Shown: positions 12,717-19,811 of the stretch, piece by piece
How the letters are laid out: each line of letters opens with the position of its first letter
How positions within the stretch are numbered: position 1 is the first letter of the stretch
Assembly (NCBI GenBank): GCA_003490025.1
Contig: DNJC01000106.1
Coordinates: forward strand, 9,479 to 29,755
Reading direction: 5' to 3'
From: Geobacter sp.
GTDB lineage: Bacteria > Desulfobacterota > Desulfuromonadia > Geobacterales > Geobacteraceae
Length of the DNA: 20,277 nt
Notes under the pieces: model-generated
Told to the model about the DNA's origin: nothing
Database searches by the model: none
The model's input: only the letters and a program-made list of their open reading frames with translations
Translations under genes and position numbers: made by a program

Positions 12717-15191
12717 ATGAAGACTCTCATCGATCTTTTCCATAGCTTTGAGGCAAGGGGCGATAAAACCGCCTTTGTGAACCGCACCGGCACCCGACGC
12801 CTGCCGGTTTCCTATCGCGAACTGCACCAGTTGGCCCTGAAGATGTCGAGTCTGCTGGCGCAAAACGGCGTCGCCGCGGGGGACCGGGTGCTGATCTGGG
12901 GCCCCAACTCCTCATGGTGGGCGGTGGCCTACTGGGGGATCATCATCCGTGGCGCGGTCGCGGTCCCGGTGGACTTCATGTCCGATCTCGCGCGCGCCGA
13001 CTCCATCCGCGGCCTCACCGAGGCCAGGGTCGTGCTGCAGAGCCGGTTCAAACCGGAGCGCATGACCGAAGGCGCCTCGCTGCTGCTGGAAGACCTGCAG
13101 TACCTGCTGGAAGACGCGGCGCCGGCCGGCACCGTCGCCACCTGCGCACCCGAAGCTACCGCCCAGCTCATCTACACCTCGGGAACCACCGGCAACCCGA
13201 AAGGGGTCATCCTGACCCACAAGAACCTGGTCGCCAATATGACCCAGATAAACGCCCAGATACCGATCATCACTCCCGAGTTCAACTTCCTCTCCCTGCT
13301 CCCGTTGTCCCACATGTTCGAGCAGATGGGGGGCTTTTTCACCCCGCTCTACCGCGGCGCGGCGGTCGTTTATCCCGGCACCCTCAAGCCCTCCGCCATC
13401 ATGGAAGCGCTCGCCGAAGAGGAGATCTACGTCATCATGGCGGTGCCCCGCCTCATGCAACTGCTGAAAACGACCGTTGAGCGGGAGCTCGAGGAAAAGC
13501 ATCTCTCGGGAGCCTTCGGCTTTCTGTCGAGGCTCGCCCTGAAGCTTCCCAAGACGCTGCGCCGGGCGCTCTTCCTGCCGGTACAGAGAAAGTTCGGCCG
13601 CAATTTCACCGTCTTCGTCTCAGGCGGCGCCCCCCTCGATCCGGAACTGTTCACTTTCTGGAGCGCCATGGGGTTCGTCGTCCTGGAGGGCTACGGTCTC
13701 ACCGAGACCTCCCCGGTGCTCTGCGTCAACACCATGGAGAGCCAGGTGGCCGGTTCGGTCGGGCCTCCCCTGCCTGGTGTCCAGCTGAAGATCGAGGGGA
13801 AGGAGGTGCTGGCGCGCGGCGACAACGTCTTTCCCGGCTATTACCGCAATGAAGAAGCGAGCCGCGACGCCTTCACGCCCGACGGCTGGTTTCGGACCGG
13901 CGATATCGGGGAGATCGGCCCGGACGGGGGGCTGGTCATCAAGGGTCGAGAGAAGGAGCTGATCGTCACCGGTTCGGGGGTGAACGTGTATCCCGACGAA
14001 CTGGAGGCGGTGCTGAACAAGATAGCGGGCGTGAAGGAATCCTGCGTCATCGGGCTGGAACGGGGCGGCGGGGAGGAGGTGCATGCGGTGCTGCTCTTGA
14101 ACGGCGGCGGCATAGCTCCTGAGGACATCGTGGCCCAGGCCAACAAGAATCTGGACGCCCTGCATCGGATCACCGGCTTCACCCTTTGGCCGGAGCCGGA
14201 GTTTCCCAAAACCACCACGCTCAAGATAAAGAAGTTCGCCGTCAAGGAGGCGGTCAAAAAAGGAGCGCAGGGAGGCGATGCCACCGCGAGCCGGGACAGC
14301 CTGCTCAACCTGCTCGCCAAGGTGACCGGCACCAGCGCCGCGGAGATCCGGGAGGACTCGTTGCTGATGGCGGATCTGGGTCTTACCTCCATCGACCGGC
14401 TGGAACTGGTCAATTTCCTGGAACAGGAATACCGGCTCGACATCGACGACTCCCAGATCGGGCCCGAGGCGCGCGTCTCGGACCTGCGCCAGATCATCGC
14501 CAAGCGCGAAAAGCTCACCCGGCGCGACCACTTCCGGTTCTGGACCAACGCCACCTGGTGCACGGCGCTGCGGCAGTTTTGGGACACCGTCTTCCACGGC
14601 CCCATCTTCCGAAGCTTCGCCACGCTCCAGGTGCGGGGCGGTGCGGAGCTGGAAAAACTGGCGGGACCGGTTTTTTTCGTGGCCAACCACGTAAGCTACC
14701 TGGACCAGCCCTCGGTCATGTTCGCCCTGCCGCCGAAGCTTCGCTACCGCTGCGCCACCGCCGCCTGGGAGGAGTTCTTCTTCGGAGACCACCACGGGCT
14801 CAACCTGGTCTTGAGGCGCCTGGCCTACCAGTACGCCACGGTGCTCTTCAACCTGTTCCCGCTGCCGCAGAGCCAGGGCTTCAGCGGCTCGCTGAAATAC
14901 ATGGGAAAGCTGGCGAACGCCGGCGTCAGCATCCTCATCTTCCCCGAAGGCGAGCATGCCAAGGACGGGAAGATGCTTCCCTTCCAGATGGGCCTGGGCA
15001 TCATGGTCAAGGCGCTGGGAATTCCGGTGGTGCCTGTAAAAATCAGCGGCACCGACCGGGTCCTGCCGCACGGTGCGAGCTTCCCGACCCGGGGCGAGGT
15101 GACCGTCACCTTCGGCGCGCCGCTTACTTTCCGCTTCGAGGAGCCGGCGGAGATCGTCGAGCTGGCACGCCAGGCGGTGGAAAATCTTTAA
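12717..15191 (+). CDS. Acyl-AMP ligase / acyl carrier / PlsC acyltransferase fusion (Aas-like)
   Basis: An 824-residue three-part enzyme. Residues 1-about 510 are an AMP-forming acyl ligase: YTSGTTGNPKG (153-163), GYGLTE (325-330), GWFRTGDIG and KELIVTGSGVNVYPDELEA. Residues about 530-600 are an acyl carrier domain with DLGLTSIDRLEL; Ser558 is the phosphopantetheine site. Residues about 610-824 are a PlsC-type acyltransferase with NHVSYLD (H658, D663), FPEGEH (742-747) and GIPVVPVKISGT. It could activate a fatty acid, hold it on its own carrier and pass it to a lysophospholipid or similar acceptor. E. coli Aas has the reverse order and no carrier domain. A GTG two codons upstream lies within the Shine-Dalgarno AAGGAG, so ATG 12717 is the start. 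Confidence 0.9.
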   Translation: MKTLIDLFHSFEARGDKTAFVNRTGTRRLPVSYRELHQLALKMSSLLAQNGVAAGDRVLIWGPNSSWWAVAYWGIIIRGAVAVPVDFMSDLARADSIRGLTEARVVLQSRFKPERMTEGASLLLEDLQYLLEDAAPAGTVATCAPEATAQLIYTSGTTGNPKGVILTHKNLVANMTQINAQIPIITPEFNFLSLLPLSHMFEQMGGFFTPLYRGAAVVYPGTLKPSAIMEALAEEEIYVIMAVPRLMQLLKTTVERELEEKHLSGAFGFLSRLALKLPKTLRRALFLPVQRKFGRNFTVFVSGGAPLDPELFTFWSAMGFVVLEGYGLTETSPVLCVNTMESQVAGSVGPPLPGVQLKIEGKEVLARGDNVFPGYYRNEEASRDAFTPDGWFRTGDIGEIGPDGGLVIKGREKELIVTGSGVNVYPDELEAVLNKIAGVKESCVIGLERGGGEEVHAVLLLNGGGIAPEDIVAQANKNLDALHRITGFTLWPEPEFPKTTTLKIKKFAVKEAVKKGAQGGDATASRDSLLNLLAKVTGTSAAEIREDSLLMADLGLTSIDRLELVNFLEQEYRLDIDDSQIGPEARVSDLRQIIAKREKLTRRDHFRFWTNATWCTALRQFWDTVFHGPIFRSFATLQVRGGAELEKLAGPVFFVANHVSYLDQPSVMFALPPKLRYRCATAAWEEFFFGDHHGLNLVLRRLAYQYATVLFNLFPLPQSQGFSGSLKYMGKLANAGVSILIFPEGEHAKDGKMLPFQMGLGIMVKALGIPVVPVKISGTDRVLPHGASFPTRGEVTVTFGAPLTFRFEEPAEIVELARQAVENL

Positions 15192-15215
15192 ATTTCAACA
15201 AAGGGAAAATCCACC

Positions 15216-16466
15216 ATGGCAGACGCCGGAACCATCTCGCTACCCTACCGCCGCTACGCCTTGGCCCTGCTCCTGGCGGTGAACCTGCTCAACTACATCG
15301 ACCGGCAGGTCCTCTTCGCGGTGTTCCCCCTCATCAAGATCGATCTGAGCCTCTCAGACACGGCACTGGGCTTTCTCGGCAGCGCCTTCATGCTGAGCTA
15401 CCTGCTCCTCGCTCCGCTCTTCGGCTGGCTGGGCGACCGCTGGAGCCGGGTCAAACTCGCCTCGGGAGGCCTCGTGGTCTGGAGCCTGGCGACGGCCCTT
15501 GCCGGTTTCGCCCCCGGCTACCGCACCCTCCTGGCCGCCCGGGCCACCGTCGGAGTCGGCGAGGCGAGCTTCGGCACGGTTTCGCCCGGGCTGATCTCGG
15601 ATTTCTTCCCCAAGGCGCGCCGCGGCCAGATCCTCTCCTGGTTCTACGTCGCCATTCCCGTGGGGAGCGCCCTGGGTTATCTGCTGGGAGGGGTGCTGGG
15701 ACAAAGGTACGGCTGGCATGCCGCGTTTTTGCTGGTCGGCATACCCGGACTGATCCTTGCCATTCCCATCGCCCTCTTGCGCACACCTCCCCGCGGTGGC
15801 GACGAGGCGGCGCCCGGCCCCGAAAAGGAAAGCCCGGCCTACTCGGCCCTGTTCGCAAACCGCTCCTTTGTCTGCAACACCCTCGCCATGGCGGCGATGA
15901 CCTTCGCTATCGGCGGGCTGGCCCAATGGATCCCCTCTTTCCTGTACCGCGCCCACTCGCTCGACGTGGCCAGGGGGAACACGCTCTTCGGCGCCACCAC
16001 CGTGCTGGCGGGGATTCTCGGAACCCTGGCCGGCGGCTGGCTCGGCGATCGCTGGCAGAAAAAGAGCGGCAAGGGGTACCTGCTGGTCTCCGGCTGGGGC
16101 TTCCTGATCGGCGCCCCCTTCGCCGCCTGGGCCATCCTCGCCCCGGGTCTTACCTCCTGCATGTCCGCGATCTTCATCGCCGAATTCTTTCTCTTCCTCA
16201 ACACCGGCCCGCTTAACACCGTCATCATCAACGTCACCGACCCCGCCATCCGTGCCATGGCCTTTGCGATCAACATCTTCTTCATCCATGCCCTGGGCGA
16301 TGCCTTTTCCCCTTCCATCCTGGGCTGGCTCTCGGACCGGTGGGGACTGCGCAGCGCCCTGCTGATCACCCCGCTTGCCATGGTGCTGGCGGGGCTGCTA
16401 TGCTTCGTCTGCGGCAGGTTCGTGATAAGGGACGCGGCGCGGGCAGAGGGAAGAACTCTTGAGTAG
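15216..16466 (+). CDS. Spinster-like MFS transporter (candidate lysophospholipid carrier)
   Basis: A 416-residue membrane protein with 12 predicted helices in two six-helix halves. NYIDRQVLF in helix 1, the motif A loop GWLGDRWSRVKLA (about 69-81), its second-half counterpart GGWLGDRWQKK, and ARATVGVGEASFGTVSPGLISDFFP in helices 4-5 match the Spinster (Spns) branch of the MFS. Spns1 in animals carries lysophospholipids out of lysosomes. Bacterial homologues are often simply annotated as MFS transporters, and other substrates are possible. The gene lies 24 bases after the acyltransferase fusion with a modest AAGGGA ribosome site, and ends the run of plus-strand genes. No strong plus-strand terminator follows; the nearest hairpin (16511-16535) has its T run on the other strand. 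Confidence 0.88.
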   Translation: MADAGTISLPYRRYALALLLAVNLLNYIDRQVLFAVFPLIKIDLSLSDTALGFLGSAFMLSYLLLAPLFGWLGDRWSRVKLASGGLVVWSLATALAGFAPGYRTLLAARATVGVGEASFGTVSPGLISDFFPKARRGQILSWFYVAIPVGSALGYLLGGVLGQRYGWHAAFLLVGIPGLILAIPIALLRTPPRGGDEAAPGPEKESPAYSALFANRSFVCNTLAMAAMTFAIGGLAQWIPSFLYRAHSLDVARGNTLFGATTVLAGILGTLAGGWLGDRWQKKSGKGYLLVSGWGFLIGAPFAAWAILAPGLTSCMSAIFIAEFFLFLNTGPLNTVIINVTDPAIRAMAFAINIFFIHALGDAFSPSILGWLSDRWGLRSALLITPLAMVLAGLLCFVCGRFVIRDAARAEGRTLE

Positions 16467-16505
16467 CTTGGAATGAGGGGAAGGTCGAGGGCGTATGTGG
16501 CACCG

Positions 16506-16535
16506 ACAAAAAGGCCGCCCTTTTGGGGCGGCCTT
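16506..16535 (-). terminator. Intrinsic terminator of the iron-permease-family gene
   Basis: A perfect 10-base-pair GC stem, AAGGCCGCCC (16511-16520) with GGGCGGCCTT (16526-16535), has a five-base loop. A TTTTT run follows on the minus strand. It lies just past the minus-strand stop. On the plus strand only TTCG follows, so it may act weakly for the MFS operon as well. Confidence 0.8.
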
Positions 16536-16540
16536 CGACG

Positions 16541-17017
16541 TTACTGCTTCGTTGCCGGGTTCGCATATTCTTCGTCTCCCCTGCGCATACCTTTCCTGTC
16601 CATGTCGGGGCTGCCGGTATCGCTTCGGCCCTGCCTCAGCTCTTCCCGCGCCTTCTTCGCCAACTCGCCATAGTTTTCACGGATGCTATCCAGTTCGTGC
16701 TCCTCCAATTCCTCCAGGTCCAAAAGCGCGTTGTGCGCACCCGCTTGGGAGCGAATGAGCTCATCCAGCTTGATTTGCAGCGCCTCGGAGTCCCGGTTCT
16801 GGGTATTCTGGATCAGGAACACCATCAGGAAGGTGACGATGGTGGTTCCCGTGTTGATCACCAGCTGCCAGGTGTCGCTGAAGTGGAACAGTGGCCCGGT
16901 GACGATCCAGACTATGATAACAGCGCCCGCCAAACCAAAAGCGTAGGGGCGTCCTGTGGCACGAGACGTCGCCTTCGCAAAGGCGGTAAACCTTGAGGTT
17001 GATTTTGTCGGTTTCAT
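16541..17017 (-). CDS. Low-affinity iron permease family membrane protein
   Basis: A 158-residue protein with two membrane helices (about 25-45 and 52-71) and then QNTQNRDSEALQ...DELIR, the hallmark of the bacterial 'low affinity iron permease' family (related to one part of yeast Fet4). The C-terminal third is charged and helical (LEELEEHELDSIREN), ending in a disordered tail. Metal transport by the bacterial proteins is not firmly shown. A GTG one codon upstream sits too close to GGAGG, so ATG 17017 is the likelier start. It lies 30 bases after the coiled-coil gene and is probably co-transcribed with it. Confidence 0.8.
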   Translation of the reverse strand: MKPTKSTSRFTAFAKATSRATGRPYAFGLAGAVIIVWIVTGPLFHFSDTWQLVINTGTTIVTFLMVFLIQNTQNRDSEALQIKLDELIRSQAGAHNALLDLEELEEHELDSIRENYGELAKKAREELRQGRSDTGSPDMDRKGMRRGDEEYANPATKQ

Positions 17018-17047
17018 CACGGCCTCCGGGTGCGCGATGGCATCCGC

Positions 17048-17332
17048 CTATTTGATTTTCATTACCACGTCGCGCAGAATGGACCGCACCTCGCCCCAGA
17101 CCTGGTCCGTTCCGGTTTTCAGGTTTTCCCATTCGTCGTCGCTGGCCGCCGAAATCCCCTGCAGCTTCAGCGCGGCCTGGTCCCGCTTCCCCTGCAAGGC
17201 CGCGATGGCCTGGAGGTAATCCGACTTTGACTCGGTGGCGCTTTCAGCCTTGTCCTTCAGCCGGTCGATCTCGTTATCCCATTCGACCATCTGCGCCGAG
17301 AGTCTCTCGATGTACTCGGTTCGCTTGTCCAT
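17048..17332 (-). CDS. Small coiled-coil protein of unknown function
   Basis: A 94-residue cytoplasmic protein that is almost wholly helical with heptad patterning: YIERLSAQMVEWDNEIDRL, then SDYLQAIAALQGKRDQAALKL. The C-terminal part (WENLKTGTDQVWGEVRSIL) resembles small coiled-coil proteins often encoded near stress or envelope genes. The frame is open 23 codons further upstream, but the ATG at 17332 is chosen because AAGGAG lies 6 bases before it and the coil starts there. No signal peptide or membrane segment. It precedes the iron-permease-family gene in an apparent two-gene operon. Function is not known. Confidence 0.78.
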   Translation of the reverse strand: MDKRTEYIERLSAQMVEWDNEIDRLKDKAESATESKSDYLQAIAALQGKRDQAALKLQGISAASDDEWENLKTGTDQVWGEVRSILRDVVMKIK

Positions 17333-17359
17333 GCGGGTCTCCTTCTTTTTAGCTCTGCC

Positions 17360-17400
17360 TGGTAATGCGGCAATTGAATTCGCCTCGGGTAACATTACCA
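17360..17400. promoter_or_regulatory. Inverted repeat upstream of the coiled-coil gene
   Basis: TGGTAAT (17360-17366) and ATTACCA (17394-17400) face each other across 27 bases, starting 28 bases upstream of the coiled-coil ATG. A smaller GGTAA/TTACC dyad overlaps the outer arm. This could be an operator for the two-gene unit. No binding protein is identified. Confidence 0.3.
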
Positions 17401-17426
17401 CGTCGTTAGATAGTTGGGAACGGCAT

Positions 17427-17449
17427 CGGGCGCCCCCAAGGGGCGCCCG
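17427..17449 (-). terminator. GC hairpin after the aromatic-rich secreted protein gene
   Basis: CGGGCGCCCC (17427-17436) and GGGGCGCCCG (17440-17449) form a 10-base-pair stem with a three-base loop, 7 bases past the minus-strand stop at 17456. Position and stability suit a transcript end, but there is no T run, so it may be a 3' protective hairpin or a weak terminator. Confidence 0.5.
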
Positions 17450-17455
17450 AACAAA

Positions 17456-18391
17456 CTACCGGCCTCGTCCTTCATCTTTATTCTGTCCCTGGCCGTGGCC
17501 GCGGTCTTGTCCCTGTCCACCACCCCTCTCCTGCTGTTCCTGGCCCTGACCTTTGCCTTGACGACCCTGCGGCGCGTGCTGTTCGCGCTGTGCGGCCGGC
17601 TGCTGCTGCCTCTGCTCGTGGGCCGCCGGGCCCCGCTGCTGCTGCGGCTGGGCTTTGGCTGGAGAGTTGACCGGCTGTGCGTGGCCTGCCGGGACGCCCT
17701 GCTGCTGCGGCGCCGAGTGCTGGCGCTCTTGCGGAGCTCTCGTCTGCGGCCGCTCCGCTCTGACCGGCTGAGTTGCAGGCGCTTTCTGTTCCACCTGTTT
17801 CAGATGCTGGCGGACGACCTTGTCGCGCGGCTGGTATCGGTATTGCTGGCTGCGCAGCGTCTTTTGCTGCTCTACCTGCGGATACCGGTCTCCGGCATAC
17901 TGGCGCTGGTAGACGGGAATGGGAGCGCGCGCCGGTGCGGCGGTGCGATTCCAGCGGTCCCAGCCGCTTCGGCGCTGTTGCCAGGAACGGCCCCAGTGGT
18001 CACCCCAGCGCGGCGCCCTGTCGCGCTGCCAGCCGCCGAAGTAGACGGGAGGCTGTCGGTAGTAGCTCACCGGCACCCGCAAAACGAAAAGCGGCACTAC
18101 CGCCGGGTCGACAAAGCCCCAGGGGCCGTTGTACCAGGAACTCGCGTACCAGTTGTCATTCTGGTACACCCAGTACATGCCGTCGTAGAAGAAGTAGTTG
18201 CCGTCGATTCCTGGAGCATAGTAGACGGGATAGCCCGGTACCGGAACCAGTTCCGGGAACAACGGCAGGTTGATGCCGATGCTCACGTTGGGTAATCCGA
18301 TACCGATACCGACGCTGACTCCTGCCGTGGCCGAAGTCTCCAGGCACAATAACATCCCCAACACGATGAATCCGTAACGTATCTTTCGCAT
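17456..18391 (-). CDS. Secreted aromatic-rich protein with Gln/Arg-rich low-complexity tail
   Basis: A 311-residue protein with a signal peptide (1-23, ETSATA-G). Residues 24-130 are rich in Gly, Tyr and Trp, with a glycine-valine strand region (GVSVGIGIGLPNVSIGINL) and a WVYQNDNWYASSWYNGPW segment like YxWGxW-type periplasmic proteins. From about 130 to the end it is low complexity: first Trp/Arg-rich (WGDHWGRSWQQRRSGWDRW), then Gln/Ala/Pro/Arg, finishing with Gly-Gln-Gly-Arg-His repeats. The tail looks disordered and highly basic. The start is supported by AGGAGG 8 bases upstream. The upstream neighbour is another secreted low-complexity protein 84 bases away, so they may share a transcript. 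The molecular role is unknown. Confidence 0.78.
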   Translation of the reverse strand: MRKIRYGFIVLGMLLCLETSATAGVSVGIGIGLPNVSIGINLPLFPELVPVPGYPVYYAPGIDGNYFFYDGMYWVYQNDNWYASSWYNGPWGFVDPAVVPLFVLRVPVSYYRQPPVYFGGWQRDRAPRWGDHWGRSWQQRRSGWDRWNRTAAPARAPIPVYQRQYAGDRYPQVEQQKTLRSQQYRYQPRDKVVRQHLKQVEQKAPATQPVRAERPQTRAPQERQHSAPQQQGVPAGHAQPVNSPAKAQPQQQRGPAAHEQRQQQPAAQREQHAPQGRQGKGQGQEQQERGGGQGQDRGHGQGQNKDEGRGR

Positions 18392-18475
18392 CTTGGTCCT
18401 CCTTTTCTCTTTCTTTATGCAGGGCCGTGACTCTGTTTGCCGCTCAGGCGACAGATTCGGCGCGAGCCGTACATC

Positions 18476-18844
18476 CTAACGACCGTGACCGCCACGTCCA
18501 CCGTGCCCGCCGTGTTCCTCTTTGTAGTGTCCGTGCTTGTCGCCGTGATCTCTGTGATGCTTCTTATATTTTTTATAGTGCCTACGGTTGTCGTGCCTGG
18601 AAGGTTCCCTTTCTATGTAGACCCGGCGGTTGCTTTCGACGTAGTAGGGGCGGCCTGCGTCGATCTGGACGTTTACGCCAGGAGGCGCCGGCAGATAACC
18701 ATTGACGTGGACATTGACACTGGAACCCGGCAAACCCGGCGGGATGAGAATGCCAGGTACGCCCCCCGCTTCGGCGTTATCGAAGGTGAAGGAGAGGACG
18801 GCCGCTGTCAGTATCAGCATGGAGAGAATAGCTTTGGTGCGCAT
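18476..18844 (-). CDS. Small secreted His/Gly/Lys-rich protein
   Basis: A 122-residue protein with a signal peptide (1-26, ending NAEA-G). The middle has a compact Pro/Val-rich segment (PGILIPPGLPGSSVNVHVNG) and a YYVESNRRVYIE strand. From about 83 the tail is dominated by His, Lys, Gly and Arg (HDNRRHYKKYKKHHRDHGDK, then GGHGGRGGHGR). Such tails can bind transition metals or polyanions, but this is composition-based inference only. The start has AAGGAG 8 bases upstream. A sigma54-like site lies 74 bases upstream, so the gene may start an operon that includes the following secreted protein. Confidence 0.78.
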   Translation of the reverse strand: MRTKAILSMLILTAAVLSFTFDNAEAGGVPGILIPPGLPGSSVNVHVNGYLPAPPGVNVQIDAGRPYYVESNRRVYIEREPSRHDNRRHYKKYKKHHRDHGDKHGHYKEEHGGHGGRGGHGR

Positions 18845-19142
18845 TGGGAACTCCTTTTTTGTTTGATACTGTATTCGTGGCAGTTTGATAAAGTCACAAC
18901 TGTCACGGAAAGGATATTACAACTAACGTGCCAGGGAATTGGTCCGGACGGTGTCGTGTCAAGCCACCGGTATTGCTGTATTAATTTTTGCTGAAGCGAA
19001 GCAGAAAGAGACGGTCGGCAAAGCTTTTCCGTCGTATATAACGAAGCCGCCAAATACAACGGGATTGTTCGAAGCTAGGGAAGAGTGCCGCCCCAGGTTA
19101 CGGGCTGCAGAATTGACAAGTGCAGCGACAGCTGAAGGTCGG
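18845..19142. other. Gene-free spacer upstream of the His-rich protein
   Basis: About 300 bases with no credible gene. It contains the leader and sigma54-like promoter of the His-rich protein gene (18918-18933) and ends at the terminator of the beta-barrel gene. I see nothing else that stands out. Confidence 0.5.
18918..18933 (-). promoter_or_regulatory. Sigma54-like promoter of the His-rich protein gene
   Basis: On the minus strand TGGCACGTTAGTTGTA matches the sigma54 -24 half perfectly and the -12 half except for T in place of the final C of TTGC. Its first ten bases are identical to the site at 10264 upstream of the lipid operon. The start would fall near 18906, giving a leader of about 60 bases. 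Confidence 0.45.
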
Positions 19143-19172
19143 AAAACGTTCCCACGCCGCAGCGTGGGAACG
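19143..19172 (-). terminator. Intrinsic terminator of the outer-membrane barrel gene
   Basis: CGTTCCCACGC (19147-19157) and GCGTGGGAACG (19162-19172) form a perfect 11-base-pair stem with a four-base loop, followed on the minus strand by TTTT. It lies 45 bases past the stop of the barrel gene. The sequence also resembles a palindrome dispersed in many genomes, so it may be a repeat reused as a terminator. Confidence 0.75.
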
Positions 19173-19217
19173 ATGGCGGTGGCCCGATGAGGGGTAGTGA
19201 AACGGAACGGCGGGGGG

Positions 19218-19811
19218 TTAGTTGAAGAAGTACTTGACGCCGACGGTCGTGGCAAAACTCGACGGGTCGAAATTGCCCCTGTGGTCCCCGAAGTTGTCTG
19301 TAATGTCGGCGTTCGGGGCAAGGACCAGCTTTGCCTCCGCGCTCAGTGCCAACTGTTTGAGAAGGAAGTAGTCGATGCCGGCCTTGGCGTGGGCGCCGAT
19401 CGTGGTGTCGACGTCGCGCCTTTCCCCATCGTTGGGATCGTAGTCGCTGAAAAGGATGTCCAGTCCCACCCCGAGGTACGGGACCAGCTGATGGTTGGCA
19501 AGGGCTACCCGGTATTGGCCTCCGAAAGAAAGGTCGGTAACTCCGAAGTCGCCGGTCTGGGAGCCGAAAGCGGCATGGCTCAGCTCAAGCTCCGCGGCGA
19601 AGTGGTCATCGAGACCGTAGATGAGGCCGGCGCTTCCGACCAAGCCGGCATCGGTCTTGTTGTTGTAGAAATCGGAATCGTTGTCGGCCGGGGCCAGGAC
19701 GCCGATTTTCCCGGTAACGCCGAGCCTTCCCTTGATGCTGTCCGCCATGGCGGCCCCGGCGGTGAGAGCTACGGTTGATGCGATGCATGCTGCTACGATG
19801 AGCTTCTTCAT
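19218..19811 (-). CDS. Small outer-membrane beta-barrel protein
   Basis: A 197-residue protein with a signal peptide (1-23, MKKLIVAACIASTVALTAGAAMA). The mature part alternates hydrophobic and polar residues in about eight strands (for example KGRLGVTGKIGVLAPADN, FAAELELSHAAFG, LVPYLGVGLDILFSDYD, TTVGVKYFFN) and ends in an aromatic residue near the C-terminus, the usual barrel insertion signal. It fits the OmpW / 'outer membrane protein beta-barrel' group of eight-stranded barrels, but no signature separates OmpW from related families. The ATG at 19811 is preferred over one 13 codons upstream because AAGGAG lies 9 bases before it and the signal peptide starts there. Likely transcribed alone. 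Confidence 0.82.
   Translation of the reverse strand: MKKLIVAACIASTVALTAGAAMADSIKGRLGVTGKIGVLAPADNDSDFYNNKTDAGLVGSAGLIYGLDDHFAAELELSHAAFGSQTGDFGVTDLSFGGQYRVALANHQLVPYLGVGLDILFSDYDPNDGERRDVDTTIGAHAKAGIDYFLLKQLALSAEAKLVLAPNADITDNFGDHRGNFDPSSFATTVGVKYFFN

Noticed and set aside
13620..15071. Long minus-strand open frame (483 codons) opposite the acyltransferase fusion
   Set aside because: It mirrors a GC-rich real gene with intact catalytic motifs on the plus strand. The minus product has no recognisable domain, signal or ribosome site.
14186..16216. Plus-strand open frame of 676 codons spanning the fusion and MFS genes
   Set aside because: It crosses two well-supported genes in another frame and reads as Arg/Pro/Gly-rich nonsense typical of GC-rich shadow frames.
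16511..16535. Hairpin as a strong terminator for the plus-strand lipid operon
   Set aside because: The T run follows only on the minus strand, so it is assigned to the iron-permease-family gene. Any plus-strand role would be weak.
17414..18295. Plus-strand 293-codon Leu/Arg-rich frame with apparent hydrophobic stretches
   Set aside because: It is the complement of the Gln-rich tail of the secreted protein: CAG/CAA codons read as CTG/TTG leucines, giving false membrane-like segments.
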